Assembly (NCBI GenBank): GCA_964404765.1
Contig: CAYOLL010000001.1
Location: 34,116 to 98,115 of the forward strand
Reading direction: 5' to 3'
Source of the DNA: CAYOLL01 sp964404765 [NCBI: uncultured Gemmatimonadota bacterium]
GTDB lineage: Bacteria > 4572-55
DNA: 64,000 nt
The notes below the pieces were generated by a model, which saw only the letters and a list, made by a program, of their open reading frames with translations, was not told the DNA's origin and searched no databases. Shown in pieces: positions 27,101 through 36,470 of this stretch. A program made the position numbers and the translations under genes. Every line of letters begins with the position of its first letter. The first letter of the stretch is position 1.

Positions 27101-28507
27101 TTAAAGTTGCGCTTCGACGCGTTCCAGATCGGCTTTTAAATTTGCGATTAAGTCCGCCTGAATCGAAGTGTCGCCATCTTCCATGGCTTGTTCGGCCATA
27201 TCAATAGCGATTTCATAGTTTTCGGCGGCCATGTCGAATGTGCGCTCTTTTTCAAGAGCCTGGCCAAGTCCGTGATAGCCGCGATAATCCTCGCGATCTA
27301 CCTGGATCGCCCGGCGAAACGCATGGACCGCCCGGCCGGGAGTCGGTAACAGACGTTCGCCCAACTGCAGATAGCCTTCGATATCATTTGGTGTTTTGAA
27401 AATCGCAGCAATTAAAGGATCCGTTTGTGGATTCAATTGGCTGAAGCCGGTCAGAAATGCCTGAATCAGGAACGGGTTATTGGCTAAAGAATGTTCGCGC
27501 AAATAAGCGCCGGCCTGACGATGCCAGGGTGCGCTGCCGCTGTCCACGTAATCCAGATAGCGCTCGCCGACGCCGCGTTGATTGTAGTCCGCCTGCATGG
27601 CGTCAACAATTTTTCGGCTGATGTCTGTGGCGATGCCTTTTAAAGCGGCATAGTCGCGAATATTTTCCAGCTCTTTGGCACACGCAGCCAAATGCAGCAT
27701 TTCATCCAATTCAAATCGCAAGCTAAAGTCCTGGGCCATCTGTTCCAGCAGACCGGCGATTTCCGTTTCGGACAGGCGTTCGGCCGGCGGTAGTTCCGGA
27801 GCAGGCAGTGCGGTTGCTGCGTCAGCTTCTTCATCTAACATCTCGTCCGTGTCTTCTTGACTTTCCTCAGCTTCGGGCAACTCTTTGGCAATTTCGATAA
27901 AAGCGGCAACTTTCGGGTCTTCGCCAGCCAGCGTTTCCATGGCAATGTCAACAATTAGGCCCCAAATCGGGTTGCTGGCCGCTTTGAGTTCACTGGGTAC
28001 ATTTTCGGCCAGGGTATCGCGGTGCTGTTCAAAGGAGGTCAAAATATAGCCCAGCAAGATGGAGTCGCGCTCTTCATCGCTAAAACGTGGCGAACGGGTA
28101 GCCCGATCAAATGTTGCCGTCATCTCTTCTTTGTAAGGCAAGTCCAGTAAAGAGTTGACAACCTCTGCATCCAAATGGGTACGATAACTTTGGTCATTCC
28201 AGGAGCCGATCTCGCTTTCATATTTCGCTACAAAAGGGATAACTTTTTCGCGGACTTGCTCCGGCGGCAGCTTAAGATGGGCAAAATAATCATTTGATTG
28301 AAGCAATTCTTTGAGAATTTCAAAGCGCTCAAAAAAGACTTCCGGTTTTTCAATTTCTTTGTAAAAACGCATGACATTGCGTTGATCCAAGCTTTTTGTT
28401 TTAGGCAGTTGTTTAACACTGCCTGTTTTGGCTGTTCGCTTTCGCTTTTGTTCAGCCAGTTTTTTTTGCCGCCGATTTTCCGCGCCTTTTTTGTTCTTTT
28501 TGCCCAT
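27101..28507 (-). CDS. Hypothetical protein with basic N-terminus and TPR-like C-terminus
   Basis: A 468-residue soluble protein. The first 35 residues are very basic (MGKKNKKGAENRRQKKLAEQ and onward), suggesting nucleic-acid or ribosome contact. A central acidic linker (EESQEDTDEMLDEEADA) is followed by helical repeats; the C-terminal 80 residues (DYRGYHGLGQALEKERTFDMAAENYEIAI) look like a TPR pair. No catalytic motif is evident. The ATG at 28507 follows AAGGAAGTC; a frame to 28540 lacks a ribosome site. Function unknown. Confidence 0.7.
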   Translation of the reverse strand: MGKKNKKGAENRRQKKLAEQKRKRTAKTGSVKQLPKTKSLDQRNVMRFYKEIEKPEVFFERFEILKELLQSNDYFAHLKLPPEQVREKVIPFVAKYESEIGSWNDQSYRTHLDAEVVNSLLDLPYKEEMTATFDRATRSPRFSDEERDSILLGYILTSFEQHRDTLAENVPSELKAASNPIWGLIVDIAMETLAGEDPKVAAFIEIAKELPEAEESQEDTDEMLDEEADAATALPAPELPPAERLSETEIAGLLEQMAQDFSLRFELDEMLHLAACAKELENIRDYAALKGIATDISRKIVDAMQADYNQRGVGERYLDYVDSGSAPWHRQAGAYLREHSLANNPFLIQAFLTGFSQLNPQTDPLIAAIFKTPNDIEGYLQLGERLLPTPGRAVHAFRRAIQVDREDYRGYHGLGQALEKERTFDMAAENYEIAIDMAEQAMEDGDTSIQADLIANLKADLERVEAQL

Positions 28508-28757
28508 GACTTCCTTTCCTTTAGCCTGAAGTTGAATCAATTGCCACGAAGGCTTAAAAGCATGTGGTTTTCATGAAAGTTATTATCGGTTTTTTAACGT
28601 CCTGACGAATTTTTACGGCTATGCTAACTTTGTCAAGCAACATCATATAATTTTGTACGGACAATGATTTGTTATAGATATGCCGCTGCTAATCCGGTTA
28701 ACATATACCGTCAGGACGCTATGTGTAAAACACCGTTCAAGATACCAAAAATTTATA

Positions 28758-28850
28758 GCTTGTCAATGTTCTTTTGTGGCGGCATTTTCCTCGCTGAAAA
28801 CAAGGGTAAAGGAATTTGAAACGGCTCCTTCGACTTCAAGTGTTTTAGCG
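28758..28850 (-). pseudogene. Remnant of an AMMECR1 3' end
   Basis: On the minus strand the last codons read NSFTLVFSEENAATKEH followed by TGA, and the DNA around the stop (CTTGTCAATGTTCTTTTG, plus strand) nearly repeats the end of the intact AMMECR1 gene at 30005 (FSAFVFGEENAAAKEH). No upstream part is recognisable. It lies in the gene-free 28541-29032 stretch, which otherwise shows only a small CGTCCTGACG / CGTCAGGACG inverted pair (28599 and 28708). Confidence 0.6.
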
Positions 28851-29032
28851 CCTAAATGATCGATAGGCCATTCAAATCAAAGTAAGGCTGAAACTGAACG
28901 TGGTTTAAGTTTTAGGGCGCTAACAGTCTTTTTAGGCTCACAAGCGCCAGAGATACCTGGTCGTCAACTAGTTTTTTTGCAGTTAAAATATAGCCCATGA
29001 CAAACAGCAGTTTGCACCACTTGCAAAAAGGG

Positions 29033-29878
29033 TTATACCGATTCAATTTCCTTTAGTGTTTTTCCGTTCTTATCTCTCCATGCAGTGAGGCCGTTAGCAT
29101 GCCCACCATGCACTACTGCGGCAGCAGCACTAGGGCTGGAAAATTCCGCATCTTCAGTAAACAAAAGATGATCGGATTTAGCAAGAAGCAAACCATCGTC
29201 TTTTAACTTCTGGCGCATGTTTAGTGCCCATGGATACTTTTGTGATGAGGCACGCTCATTTAACACGGCTTGCGATTCTTTCAGAACAAGGAACCCATTC
29301 GGGATTAGATAACCTCTTGCACGAATGCTCTTAATCTCGCAATACAGCATTTCCTCTTCTGTATTGACGTCGACCTTTCCGGTAGCGGGAGCCAATAACT
29401 CAACGCCAAGAACCGGTAATAGTTGATTAATTTTTTCCAAAAAGACCTCCATGTCCTCACGGTCAGACTCTGGTAGCTTCGCTCCGCTGCTTTGGCCGTT
29501 CCATACGTGTGCTCGACCGACTTTACGGGCCTGTTCAATAAGTTTTCCCTCTAAGTAACGGATGTGTGCCTTTGTCAGATTCTCGTCTTTACTTATAAAA
29601 TAGACAATCTGATTCCAGAAGTCTTTTCCCAAGTGAGATTTAACACGATCCTTGATGCTTTCTGCTTCACCGATGTAAACGGCAGGTTCCCCTGATTCCG
29701 GATTAATCCCTGTAAGGAAATAAATGCCTGAACTGCCAGATTCCTCTCGATCTACAACACCCTCGAATTCACTACGAGGACCTGCGACGGCTTTGCCGGT
29801 CCAATTTGATAACTCTGCCGTTCGAAGTCGCTTCGGATCACCATACACCAAAAAAATTTTTATGGTTGCACTGGGCAT
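29033..29878 (-). CDS. GIY-YIG nuclease-family protein with DUF4357-like C-terminus
   Basis: A 281-residue protein. The catalytic GIY-YIG core is at about 50-120: GIYFLTG (51-57), AVYIGEA (66-72), IKDRVKSHL with the conserved Arg78, and Glu110 in IRYLEGKL. The C-terminal ~70 residues (KYPWALNMRQKLKDDGLL to YFSSPSAAAAVVHGGHANG-type pattern with a final WRDKNGKTLKE) match the DUF4357 domain often fused to such nucleases in restriction-like proteins. It stands between an intact AMMECR1 gene and an AMMECR1 remnant, suggesting insertion. Confidence 0.82.
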   Translation of the reverse strand: MPSATIKIFLVYGDPKRLRTAELSNWTGKAVAGPRSEFEGVVDREESGSSGIYFLTGINPESGEPAVYIGEAESIKDRVKSHLGKDFWNQIVYFISKDENLTKAHIRYLEGKLIEQARKVGRAHVWNGQSSGAKLPESDREDMEVFLEKINQLLPVLGVELLAPATGKVDVNTEEEMLYCEIKSIRARGYLIPNGFLVLKESQAVLNERASSQKYPWALNMRQKLKDDGLLLAKSDHLLFTEDAEFSSPSAAAAVVHGGHANGLTAWRDKNGKTLKEIESV

Positions 29879-30004
29879 TTTTTAATCCTTAGTCTATATA
29901 TCTATAATTTTGGAAGTTTTGCATGTGATCCACAGTACTTCCAAACGACGCATACCCGCTTCCGGCTAACATTGAGTTTTACAATTAGGAGTATTTACAA
30001 TTTG

Positions 30005-30580
30005 TCAATGTTCTTTTGCAGCAGCATTTTCTTCGCCAAAAACAAAAGCGGAAAAAACTTCGATGGTTGTTTCCGGGTTCTTCCAGGCATTTTGCGGCAG
30101 CCCGGCTTTGCGGCAGGTGTGCGCCAGAAACTGCTCGCGGTTCCAACCGGCTTCTGTGGCGACCTGCGGCAGGAGCAAGCCCCTGTAAAAATTATTTTTG
30201 ACGAGCAGGCCGTGAGTGCCTACCTGAATTTCCTGAATATCCTTGATGGGTCGCAGCGGCGACAAAACCGAAATCTCAAATGAAAGCGCGGGCAGCTCGT
30301 CGGGTCGAACCGGTGGGAAGCGCGGGTCGCGTAAAGCGGCGGCTTCGGCTACTTCCATAATCGTCAGATAGAGCGGCTTGGCGGCGATAATATGGCCAAT
30401 ACAGCCGCGCAATTCACCTTGCGAATGCAGAGTGACAAAAGCGCCGCGCATTTCACGCAAGATTTCTGATGCAATATTAAAATCAGGAGTGGCCAGATTT
30501 TTTACACAACATTCCACAGTTGTTTTGGCGATATGTAATAACGTCTGCTGATCGGCCAAACACAGATCATACTTACGCAT
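30005..30580 (-). CDS. amrA: AmmeMemoRadiSam system protein A (AMMECR1 domain)
   Basis: A 191-residue protein with the hallmark LRGCIGHI (57-64), then the conserved AALRDPRFPPVRPDEL and FEISVLSPLRPI. The family often sits beside a MEMO-type protein and a radical-SAM enzyme; neither is within this window. Biochemical function is unknown. It is 26 bases upstream of no gene on its strand and follows pta closely (27 bases), so the two may be cotranscribed. Confidence 0.88.
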   Translation of the reverse strand: MRKYDLCLADQQTLLHIAKTTVECCVKNLATPDFNIASEILREMRGAFVTLHSQGELRGCIGHIIAAKPLYLTIMEVAEAAALRDPRFPPVRPDELPALSFEISVLSPLRPIKDIQEIQVGTHGLLVKNNFYRGLLLPQVATEAGWNREQFLAHTCRKAGLPQNAWKNPETTIEVFSAFVFGEENAAAKEH

Positions 30581-30606
30581 AACTTACCTCCCGCTGCGTA
30601 TGATTT

Positions 30607-31605
30607 TCAGCCTTGCGCTTGTACGGCGCCGATGGCAATCATCATGGCGATATCGTCGGAGCTTGCTCCGCGCGATAGATCATGGCAGGGTTTAAGCAGG
30701 CCCTGTACAACCGGGCCAAAAGCGTCGGCTCCGGCTAAGCGCTGCGTGAGCTTATAACCGATATTTCCCGCGTCCAGGTCCGGAAAGACCAGGACGTTGG
30801 CATGGCCGGCTACGGCGCTATCCGGGGCTTTACGCTTGCCGATTGAACTGATGAGGGCGGCATCGGCTTGCAGCTCGCCGTCAATTTTAAGGGCCGGGTC
30901 TATTTCACGAGCCAGCTTTGTTGCCTGAATTACTTTATCGACATCGGCGTGACCGGCGCTGCCTTTGGTGGAAAATGACAGCATAGCTACAATTGGCTCG
31001 GTCCCGACCAGGGCTTTGTGGGTTCGGGCCGCAGCTACGGCAATGCTGGCCAGTTGCTCGGCCGTGGGATTCGGCACAACGGCACAATCGGCGTAGGTCA
31101 ATATCTGGCTGTCAATCGAATCTATCTTCTTGGGCAGCGCCATGATAAAGCTGCTGGAAACGGTTGTAATTCCGGGCGCCATGCCTACAATTTGCAAGGC
31201 GGCGCGCAGGACATCGCCGGTAGTGTTGACCGCGCCGGCAATGGAGCCGTCAGCCAACCCCAGGTGGACCATCATCGCGCCAAAGAAAAGGGGATTCTTC
31301 ATGGCTTCATAAGCCTGCCCTTGCGTCAGCCCTTTATGCTGCCGTTTTTTATAATAGGCGCTTACAAATTCGTTAAAGTTGTAATCGCTTTCCGGTTTAA
31401 CAACTTTGATGCCGGTAATATCGACATTGAGACTACGGGCATGTTGATTAATTGTGCCTTCATTGCCAAGCAAAGTCACTTCGGCCAGACCTTCTTTTTT
31501 TGCAATGGCCGCGGCTTGTACCGTCCGCGGATCGTCACCTTCCGGCAAAACAATACGCTTCCGGGCTTTGCGCGCTTTTTCCCGAATTGCTTCTACAAAA
31601 TTCAT
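30607..31605 (-). CDS. pta: Phosphate acetyltransferase
   Basis: A 332-residue enzyme of the short Pta type without the extra N-terminal domains. It includes RIVLPEGDDPRTVQAA (18-33), LADGSIAGAVNTTGDVLRAAL, the TYADCAVVPNPTAEQLA segment and GHANVLVFPDLDAGNIGYKL near the C-terminus, all family signatures. It interconverts acetyl-CoA and acetyl phosphate in the cytoplasm. An acetate kinase gene is not nearby. The ATG has GGAGG close upstream. Confidence 0.92.
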   Translation of the reverse strand: MNFVEAIREKARKARKRIVLPEGDDPRTVQAAAIAKKEGLAEVTLLGNEGTINQHARSLNVDITGIKVVKPESDYNFNEFVSAYYKKRQHKGLTQGQAYEAMKNPLFFGAMMVHLGLADGSIAGAVNTTGDVLRAALQIVGMAPGITTVSSSFIMALPKKIDSIDSQILTYADCAVVPNPTAEQLASIAVAAARTHKALVGTEPIVAMLSFSTKGSAGHADVDKVIQATKLAREIDPALKIDGELQADAALISSIGKRKAPDSAVAGHANVLVFPDLDAGNIGYKLTQRLAGADAFGPVVQGLLKPCHDLSRGASSDDIAMMIAIGAVQAQG

Positions 31606-31714
31606 GGGATTCCTCCATTTTTCAGAGTTATTTGCGTTTGGATATTATAACTTCATCCGGCAATAAATAATGCGAAATTTTCCACTAAAGTCAAGACCAA
31701 ATCGACTATACTGA

Positions 31715-31851
31715 TTAAGGGTTAGAAATTGCATTTCAATTCGATGTCATGCCGGAATGCTTCTATCCGGCATCTTGCTTACCTGTAAGAAGATTCCGGC
31801 TAAAAACGTGCCGGAATGACACTTTGTACAATTGCAACTTCTAACCCTTAA
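31715..31851. repeat. Nested palindromic repeat in a 480-bp gap
   Basis: Outer arms TTAAGGGTTAGAAATTGCA (31715-31733) and TGCAACTTCTAACCCTTAA (right end 31851) enclose a GTCATGCCGGAA...GTGCCGGAATGAC core with an inner CCGGCATCTTGCTT / AAGAAGATTCCGG pair. The remaining 31852-32084 shows no gene. Confidence 0.75.
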
Positions 31852-32084
31852 CGAGAATAAACCACTATTGGGCACTGTTTTCGGAAAACTGCCGTTTGAT
31901 AATTACGTTAATTATCCGTCTAATGTCGTTGTGTCAGGCGTTACAGAGGGCAAGGCACAGCTTTGTCAGATTCAGCGCTGCGTAATCGGGCTTTGACATT
32001 TTTCTATTGATGAGAGTGCTCTTATCGCTTATAATTGAGCTTTGGTCAAGCAAAGATTCCGCCATCATTAACGTTGAGACTTCC

Positions 32085-34898
32085 ATGCATACAAGTGATG
32101 ATCTTCAAAAAGAGCTCAGTCATCGACATGAAATGGAGCAGGACCGCGAGTTGCGGATTTTCCGGACAGTTGTCATTTGCTGGATGATTTTATGCACGCT
32201 TTTTTTTGATGAGCTGGGTATCACAGCAGCTAAAGCGTTACTAATCGCAAGTATTCTGGCGGTTATCCTGCTTATTTCCATTTTCCGGCTTATGCTATTT
32301 AAGCCAAAGTCGGTAACTAACCGTGAGAAATATTTAATTCTTGTTCTTGAGCTTTTTGTCGTTTTTTTTGTTGTTCTAAATACGGGCGGCGCGGCCAGCC
32401 CTTTCTTTTGGGTTTATCCGATCTCATTAGTATTGTATGCCGTGCGCTTCCCGATGAGTTTGACTTTGAGTAGCGGCCTGCTTATGACGCTGCTGTACGT
32501 GGTGGTCATTGTTCTAAATATGTTGGGTATTACCGAGACGCGCGGCTCTATCCTCCTGTCAATTCCAAATATCCTGTTGATGTGGATTGTTGCTGCCGGG
32601 GCTACCGTTGCCGTGCGTCAATTAAATCGGCGCAATCGCGAAATCTGGGAGCATGAGCTTAAGGTCAGCGAAGATCAGGTCAAGCTGACAAATGAGCAAC
32701 TTCAGCAAAAACAGGCCGAGATTGAGCGGATTAATGAAACATTACGGCAACAACAGATCGCCGTCAAGGTTGCACAGCAAAAAGCAGAAATGCGCATTCA
32801 CGAATTGGCCCATATCCGCTCACTTTCCGATAGCTTGCTAAACACCTTTCAATTAGACGACATCTTAAAAATTGGCGCAGAAAAGCTGGCGAACGCGATC
32901 AGTTGCCATCAATGTGACATCTATATTTTTGATGAGAACGATGTCTATAGTTATCTCAAAAAAGAATTTAGTTTTGAAGGCGTTGATTTTCTGCGCAGCA
33001 GCATCAAAATATCACCGGCCAACAATCCGATTGCCGAGCAACTGAAACGATTGAAGCAACCCTTACTAATTCAGGGCAATATCTATAATGAAGACTACAA
33101 GGCGCCGCTGGAGTTGCTGGAGCGCTACGGTCTTAAGTCTACCCTGTTGTTACCCATTTACGACGACGTGCGGCTGATTGCAATTTATGGCCTTAATAAC
33201 GCAGACGAGGAACGTGATTTTACCCAAAATGAAATCCAACTGGCCGATACTTTAGTCACCCAGATTAAAAACTTTATTGGCCGGGCCAAACTGTTTCAGG
33301 AATCCGAAAAGCAAAGAGTGGACAGCGAAAAGCGAGCCGTTATTCTGCAACTGGTGAACCGCTTAACGCAACTGTTGACATCCACATTAGACAGCATGAC
33401 GATATTTAATCTGATTGTTAAGCAATTGGCCGAAACATTTGAGGCAACCCGCAGCGTCCTGTTTCTGTGCAATCGGGACAATAAAGATATTGTAACGATG
33501 GTCGGCGAGTATGACATTGGCGCAGAAAGCAATATCTCGGAAATTGGCAAAGAATTCTCTTTGAAAGATCACCCGATCACCCGTCAGGCGGTTCTGACCA
33601 AAAAATTAGTTCAGATTGATGATCCGGATGATCCATCGCTGAGTGAGCCGGTGCGTGTCGCGCTGAATACTTATGGCATTCGATCCATGCTGGTTGTGCC
33701 GATGGTTTTTCAGGATGAGGTTCTGGGTGTCATCGCGCTGGATCAGATGGAAAAAGAAAAGAATTTCAGCGATGAAGATGTTTCGCTGATTAGTACCCTG
33801 GTCAATGAGGCGGCGATTGCGGTAATCAATTCACAGCTTTATTCGGAAGGGCAGCGCAGCTTATCGGAACGCGAGTTTGTTCTGGAAGTAATGCACGAAA
33901 GCTCGCTAATTGATAATCTGGGTATGTTGCTCAAACAGTTGGCGATCCGCATTTCGATGGGTGTCAAAGCCGATCAGACGATTATTCTGCTGCATGATTC
34001 TATTTCCAATTCCTACGAAGTAAAAGTCAACTATGATTTTCGAACCAGTATGCACGAAAAGATCGGCAATGCTTATAAACAAGAACTGGTCGCCGCCTTA
34101 TTCGAGCGGCCTGACAAACCCTGTGTTGTCCAGATCGAAAATGCGACGGAACTGGCCTCCAAAAACAATCGTTTTGTCAATGATTTGCTCTATCACGGTG
34201 TCCAGTCGTTCTATCTGTTTCCCCTGACGGTACGCAATAAAACCATTGGCCTGCTGCTGCTTTGCCAGCTCCACACCAGTCATCGGCTGGCCCGGGAAGT
34301 TGTTTCATTCACCCAGGGCCTGGCCGAGCAGACCGCCATTGCCATTCATGATACCATTATCTCCGAGTGTGAACGAAAACGTGCCCGTTATTGGGAAAGC
34401 TTAATTCAGATCAGCCACCAGATTGCTACGATTTATGACTTGAAAGAAGTGGTAAAACTGGCGGCTGATACTGTAGAAACGACTTTTAAATATGAAAATG
34501 TCTTAATTCTGTTTGTCGACGCAGAGGGCAAATATCTGGAAGTTTGGACAGCGCGCGGCCGCTTTCGCGAGCGTTTGCAGGAGAATGTGAAAATGGCGAT
34601 GAATCGCGGTATGATCGGCAAAGCGGTTACTCAGGGCAAAATGGTTTTAGCCAACGATGTGCGGGACGAATTATCTTATTTTGGGATTGAAGGGCTGAAC
34701 ACCCAATCGGAGTTGAGCATTCCCATTAAAGTAAACGAGCAGGTTATGGGCGTGCTTAACATTGAATGTGACCGGCTGAATGCTTTTGATGAGATTGACA
34801 GCGCCGGTTTGCAGACGGTTGCGGATCAACTGGCGTTGGCTGTGCGGGTAACGCGCTTTATCGAAAAGATGCAGCAAGGCAGCACGCAAAAAATATGA
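32085..34898 (+). CDS. Six-helix membrane protein with four GAF domains and no output domain
   Basis: A 937-residue protein. Six predicted membrane helices (about 27-41, 50-72, 83-99, 105-121, 128-148, 155-178) are followed by a coiled coil rich in Gln/Glu (185-245) and four GAF-type sensor domains (about 255-415, 440-600, 625-775, 790-930; recurrent VLGVIALDQ, VMGVLNIEC motifs). It ends after the last GAF with no histidine kinase, GGDEF or phosphatase domain. ATG 32085 is preferred over an upstream TTG (32007). It probably signals through a partner, perhaps via the coiled coil; ligands are unknown. Confidence 0.75.
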   Translation: MHTSDDLQKELSHRHEMEQDRELRIFRTVVICWMILCTLFFDELGITAAKALLIASILAVILLISIFRLMLFKPKSVTNREKYLILVLELFVVFFVVLNTGGAASPFFWVYPISLVLYAVRFPMSLTLSSGLLMTLLYVVVIVLNMLGITETRGSILLSIPNILLMWIVAAGATVAVRQLNRRNREIWEHELKVSEDQVKLTNEQLQQKQAEIERINETLRQQQIAVKVAQQKAEMRIHELAHIRSLSDSLLNTFQLDDILKIGAEKLANAISCHQCDIYIFDENDVYSYLKKEFSFEGVDFLRSSIKISPANNPIAEQLKRLKQPLLIQGNIYNEDYKAPLELLERYGLKSTLLLPIYDDVRLIAIYGLNNADEERDFTQNEIQLADTLVTQIKNFIGRAKLFQESEKQRVDSEKRAVILQLVNRLTQLLTSTLDSMTIFNLIVKQLAETFEATRSVLFLCNRDNKDIVTMVGEYDIGAESNISEIGKEFSLKDHPITRQAVLTKKLVQIDDPDDPSLSEPVRVALNTYGIRSMLVVPMVFQDEVLGVIALDQMEKEKNFSDEDVSLISTLVNEAAIAVINSQLYSEGQRSLSEREFVLEVMHESSLIDNLGMLLKQLAIRISMGVKADQTIILLHDSISNSYEVKVNYDFRTSMHEKIGNAYKQELVAALFERPDKPCVVQIENATELASKNNRFVNDLLYHGVQSFYLFPLTVRNKTIGLLLLCQLHTSHRLAREVVSFTQGLAEQTAIAIHDTIISECERKRARYWESLIQISHQIATIYDLKEVVKLAADTVETTFKYENVLILFVDAEGKYLEVWTARGRFRERLQENVKMAMNRGMIGKAVTQGKMVLANDVRDELSYFGIEGLNTQSELSIPIKVNEQVMGVLNIECDRLNAFDEIDSAGLQTVADQLALAVRVTRFIEKMQQGSTQKI

Positions 34899-34926
34899 TC
34901 TCCGGCGAAACTTCCGAAAGGCAATT

Positions 34927-35352
34927 ATGTCCGAAACAACTCTCCAAACCGGTAAAAATCCCGGCTGTTTAATTCAACTTCTCTGGTTTGCCTTTGTTGG
35001 CTGGTGGTTGACCGAGATGTGGATCAGCGTTGCCTGGTTTCTGATGGTTACGATTATCGGCATCCCGTTTGGCGTCATCATGATCAATTACGTACCTTTT
35101 ATTCTGGCGCTGCGCGGCCAAAGTCAGGACCTAAAGATTGTCTACATAGATGGTAATGCGCCCGTCGTTTCTCAGCCGTCGCGGCCTCAGACTCATTTTC
35201 TGCTGCGCGCGCTTTATTTTGTGCTGATCGGCTGGTGGTTCAGCGCTCTCTGGATGCAGGCAGCTTACTTTTTTTGCCTGTCGATTATTGGGTTGCCCAT
35301 TGGTTTTTGGATGTTTGACAAGACGCCGTTTTTGTTATCGCTGCATCGTTGA
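34927..35352 (+). CDS. yccF: YccF-domain inner-membrane protein
   Basis: A 141-residue membrane protein with two copies of the YccF unit: FAFVGWWLTEMWISVAWF...TIIGIPFGVIM and FVLIGWWFSALWMQAAYF...SIIGLPIGFWMF. The four hydrophobic segments agree with the family. Function is unknown. It starts 28 bases after the GAF protein and may be co-transcribed. Confidence 0.85.
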   Translation: MSETTLQTGKNPGCLIQLLWFAFVGWWLTEMWISVAWFLMVTIIGIPFGVIMINYVPFILALRGQSQDLKIVYIDGNAPVVSQPSRPQTHFLLRALYFVLIGWWFSALWMQAAYFFCLSIIGLPIGFWMFDKTPFLLSLHR

Positions 35353-35453
35353 TCAGGGAGTTTGCGTCTTGCTTTAAATTTAAAGATTGATCCGAGATCC
35401 GAGTGGAGTTTTTCAAGACTTAAATTTTTAGTAAAAAATATGGCGAGCCATAT

Positions 35454-35921
35454 ATGTGCATCGTGAAGTATAAAAGCATTTTTTGCCTCAAGATTATACG
35501 TTCTGCGGATGTGAACAGCAAAAATGAGCTCAGTAAGCAACGCAGCGCCAAAAAAGGTTTTAGTCTTTTGGAAGCGCTGGTGAGTCTTGCAATAATCGCG
35601 ATTATCTTACTTGCAGTTTCAAAGACACTAATAACTTACGTTCATACTTCGAAGTCCCGGATATATGCAATGACCGCAACAACTCTGGCGCAAAACAAAT
35701 TAGATGAATACGAACTCAGGGGTGATTTATCTGTAGGAAATTTCGAGGGGATTTTTGTTAGCAATCCCGATTATCGCTGGAAAGTAGCGGTGTCAAATAG
35801 TACTAATGAGCGCTTGCTTAGTCTGAAACGAATCAAAGTTGAGGTCCTATGGAACGAAAATCAGATCAGCAGAGATTTTGTACTGGAAAGTCTTTTATAT
35901 CTTCCCCAACAGCGTATGTAA
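35454..35921 (+). CDS. gspI: Type II secretion minor pseudopilin GspI
   Basis: A pseudopilin with the prepilin signal KKG|FSLLEALVSLAIIAI and the QNKLDEYELRG / LKRIKVEVLW layout of GspI. It is cleaved by a prepilin peptidase and joins the pseudopilus tip. The leader from ATG 35454 is unusually long (35 residues); GTG 35511 would give a normal 15-16-residue leader. It is the first gene of the secretion operon seen here; gspG and gspH are not in the window. Confidence 0.8.
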   Translation: MCIVKYKSIFCLKIIRSADVNSKNELSKQRSAKKGFSLLEALVSLAIIAIILLAVSKTLITYVHTSKSRIYAMTATTLAQNKLDEYELRGDLSVGNFEGIFVSNPDYRWKVAVSNSTNERLLSLKRIKVEVLWNENQISRDFVLESLLYLPQQRM

Positions 35922-36469
35922 AAACCAAATATGGGTTTACCGTCATTGAGCTTCTTTTAGCCATCACAATATCCGCTTTAATCTTTTCACTGGTCTTTTC
36001 TTTGCTGAACAAAGGATTTATCCTGTTCAGGCGCCATCAGCAGCAAAATAAAATCTATCAAGTCGGTAACAAAGCCTTAACAAAATTGGCTCAAGAGATT
36101 CGATGCGCTTTTGTGACAGAGTCGAACCCCCACATTGTATTTGAAGGTAGTGCGAATTCGATGCGTTTTTTCTCCAACTCAGATTACAATAGCGTGTTGT
36201 CAAAAAGTCAATTGAAGGAGATTCACTATTTTTTAGAAGCAACATCCGCATCATCTTTCAACTTAAATGACAATGGCAAAACCGTTGCAAGCGGACTTGC
36301 GTTTGTAAACTTCACCTATTTTAACGGAACAGTATGGCAGAACGAATGGGAACACGACCAAAAAAATAGCCTGCCAATCGGAGTCTCGATTAAGCTAAGC
36401 TTTGTTTACCCGGAGTCTGGAAATATTGCTTTTGAAAGAATTGTCAGCACTTTAGTCAAGGTGAAGTAA
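35849..36469 (+). CDS. gspJ: Type II secretion minor pseudopilin GspJ
   Basis: A 206-residue pseudopilin with KYGFTVIELLLAITISALIF after a 28-residue leader, followed by a globular part (YQVGNKALTKLAQEIRCAF) in GspJ style. The ATG overlaps gspI by 73 bases and is preceded by GAGG; no closer start exists in this frame, so extensive overlap is real or the leader is over-long. GspJ forms the tip complex with GspI and GspK. Confidence 0.8.
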   Translation: MERKSDQQRFCTGKSFISSPTAYVKTKYGFTVIELLLAITISALIFSLVFSLLNKGFILFRRHQQQNKIYQVGNKALTKLAQEIRCAFVTESNPHIVFEGSANSMRFFSNSDYNSVLSKSQLKEIHYFLEATSASSFNLNDNGKTVASGLAFVNFTYFNGTVWQNEWEHDQKNSLPIGVSIKLSFVYPESGNIAFERIVSTLVKVK

Positions 36470-36470
36470 T

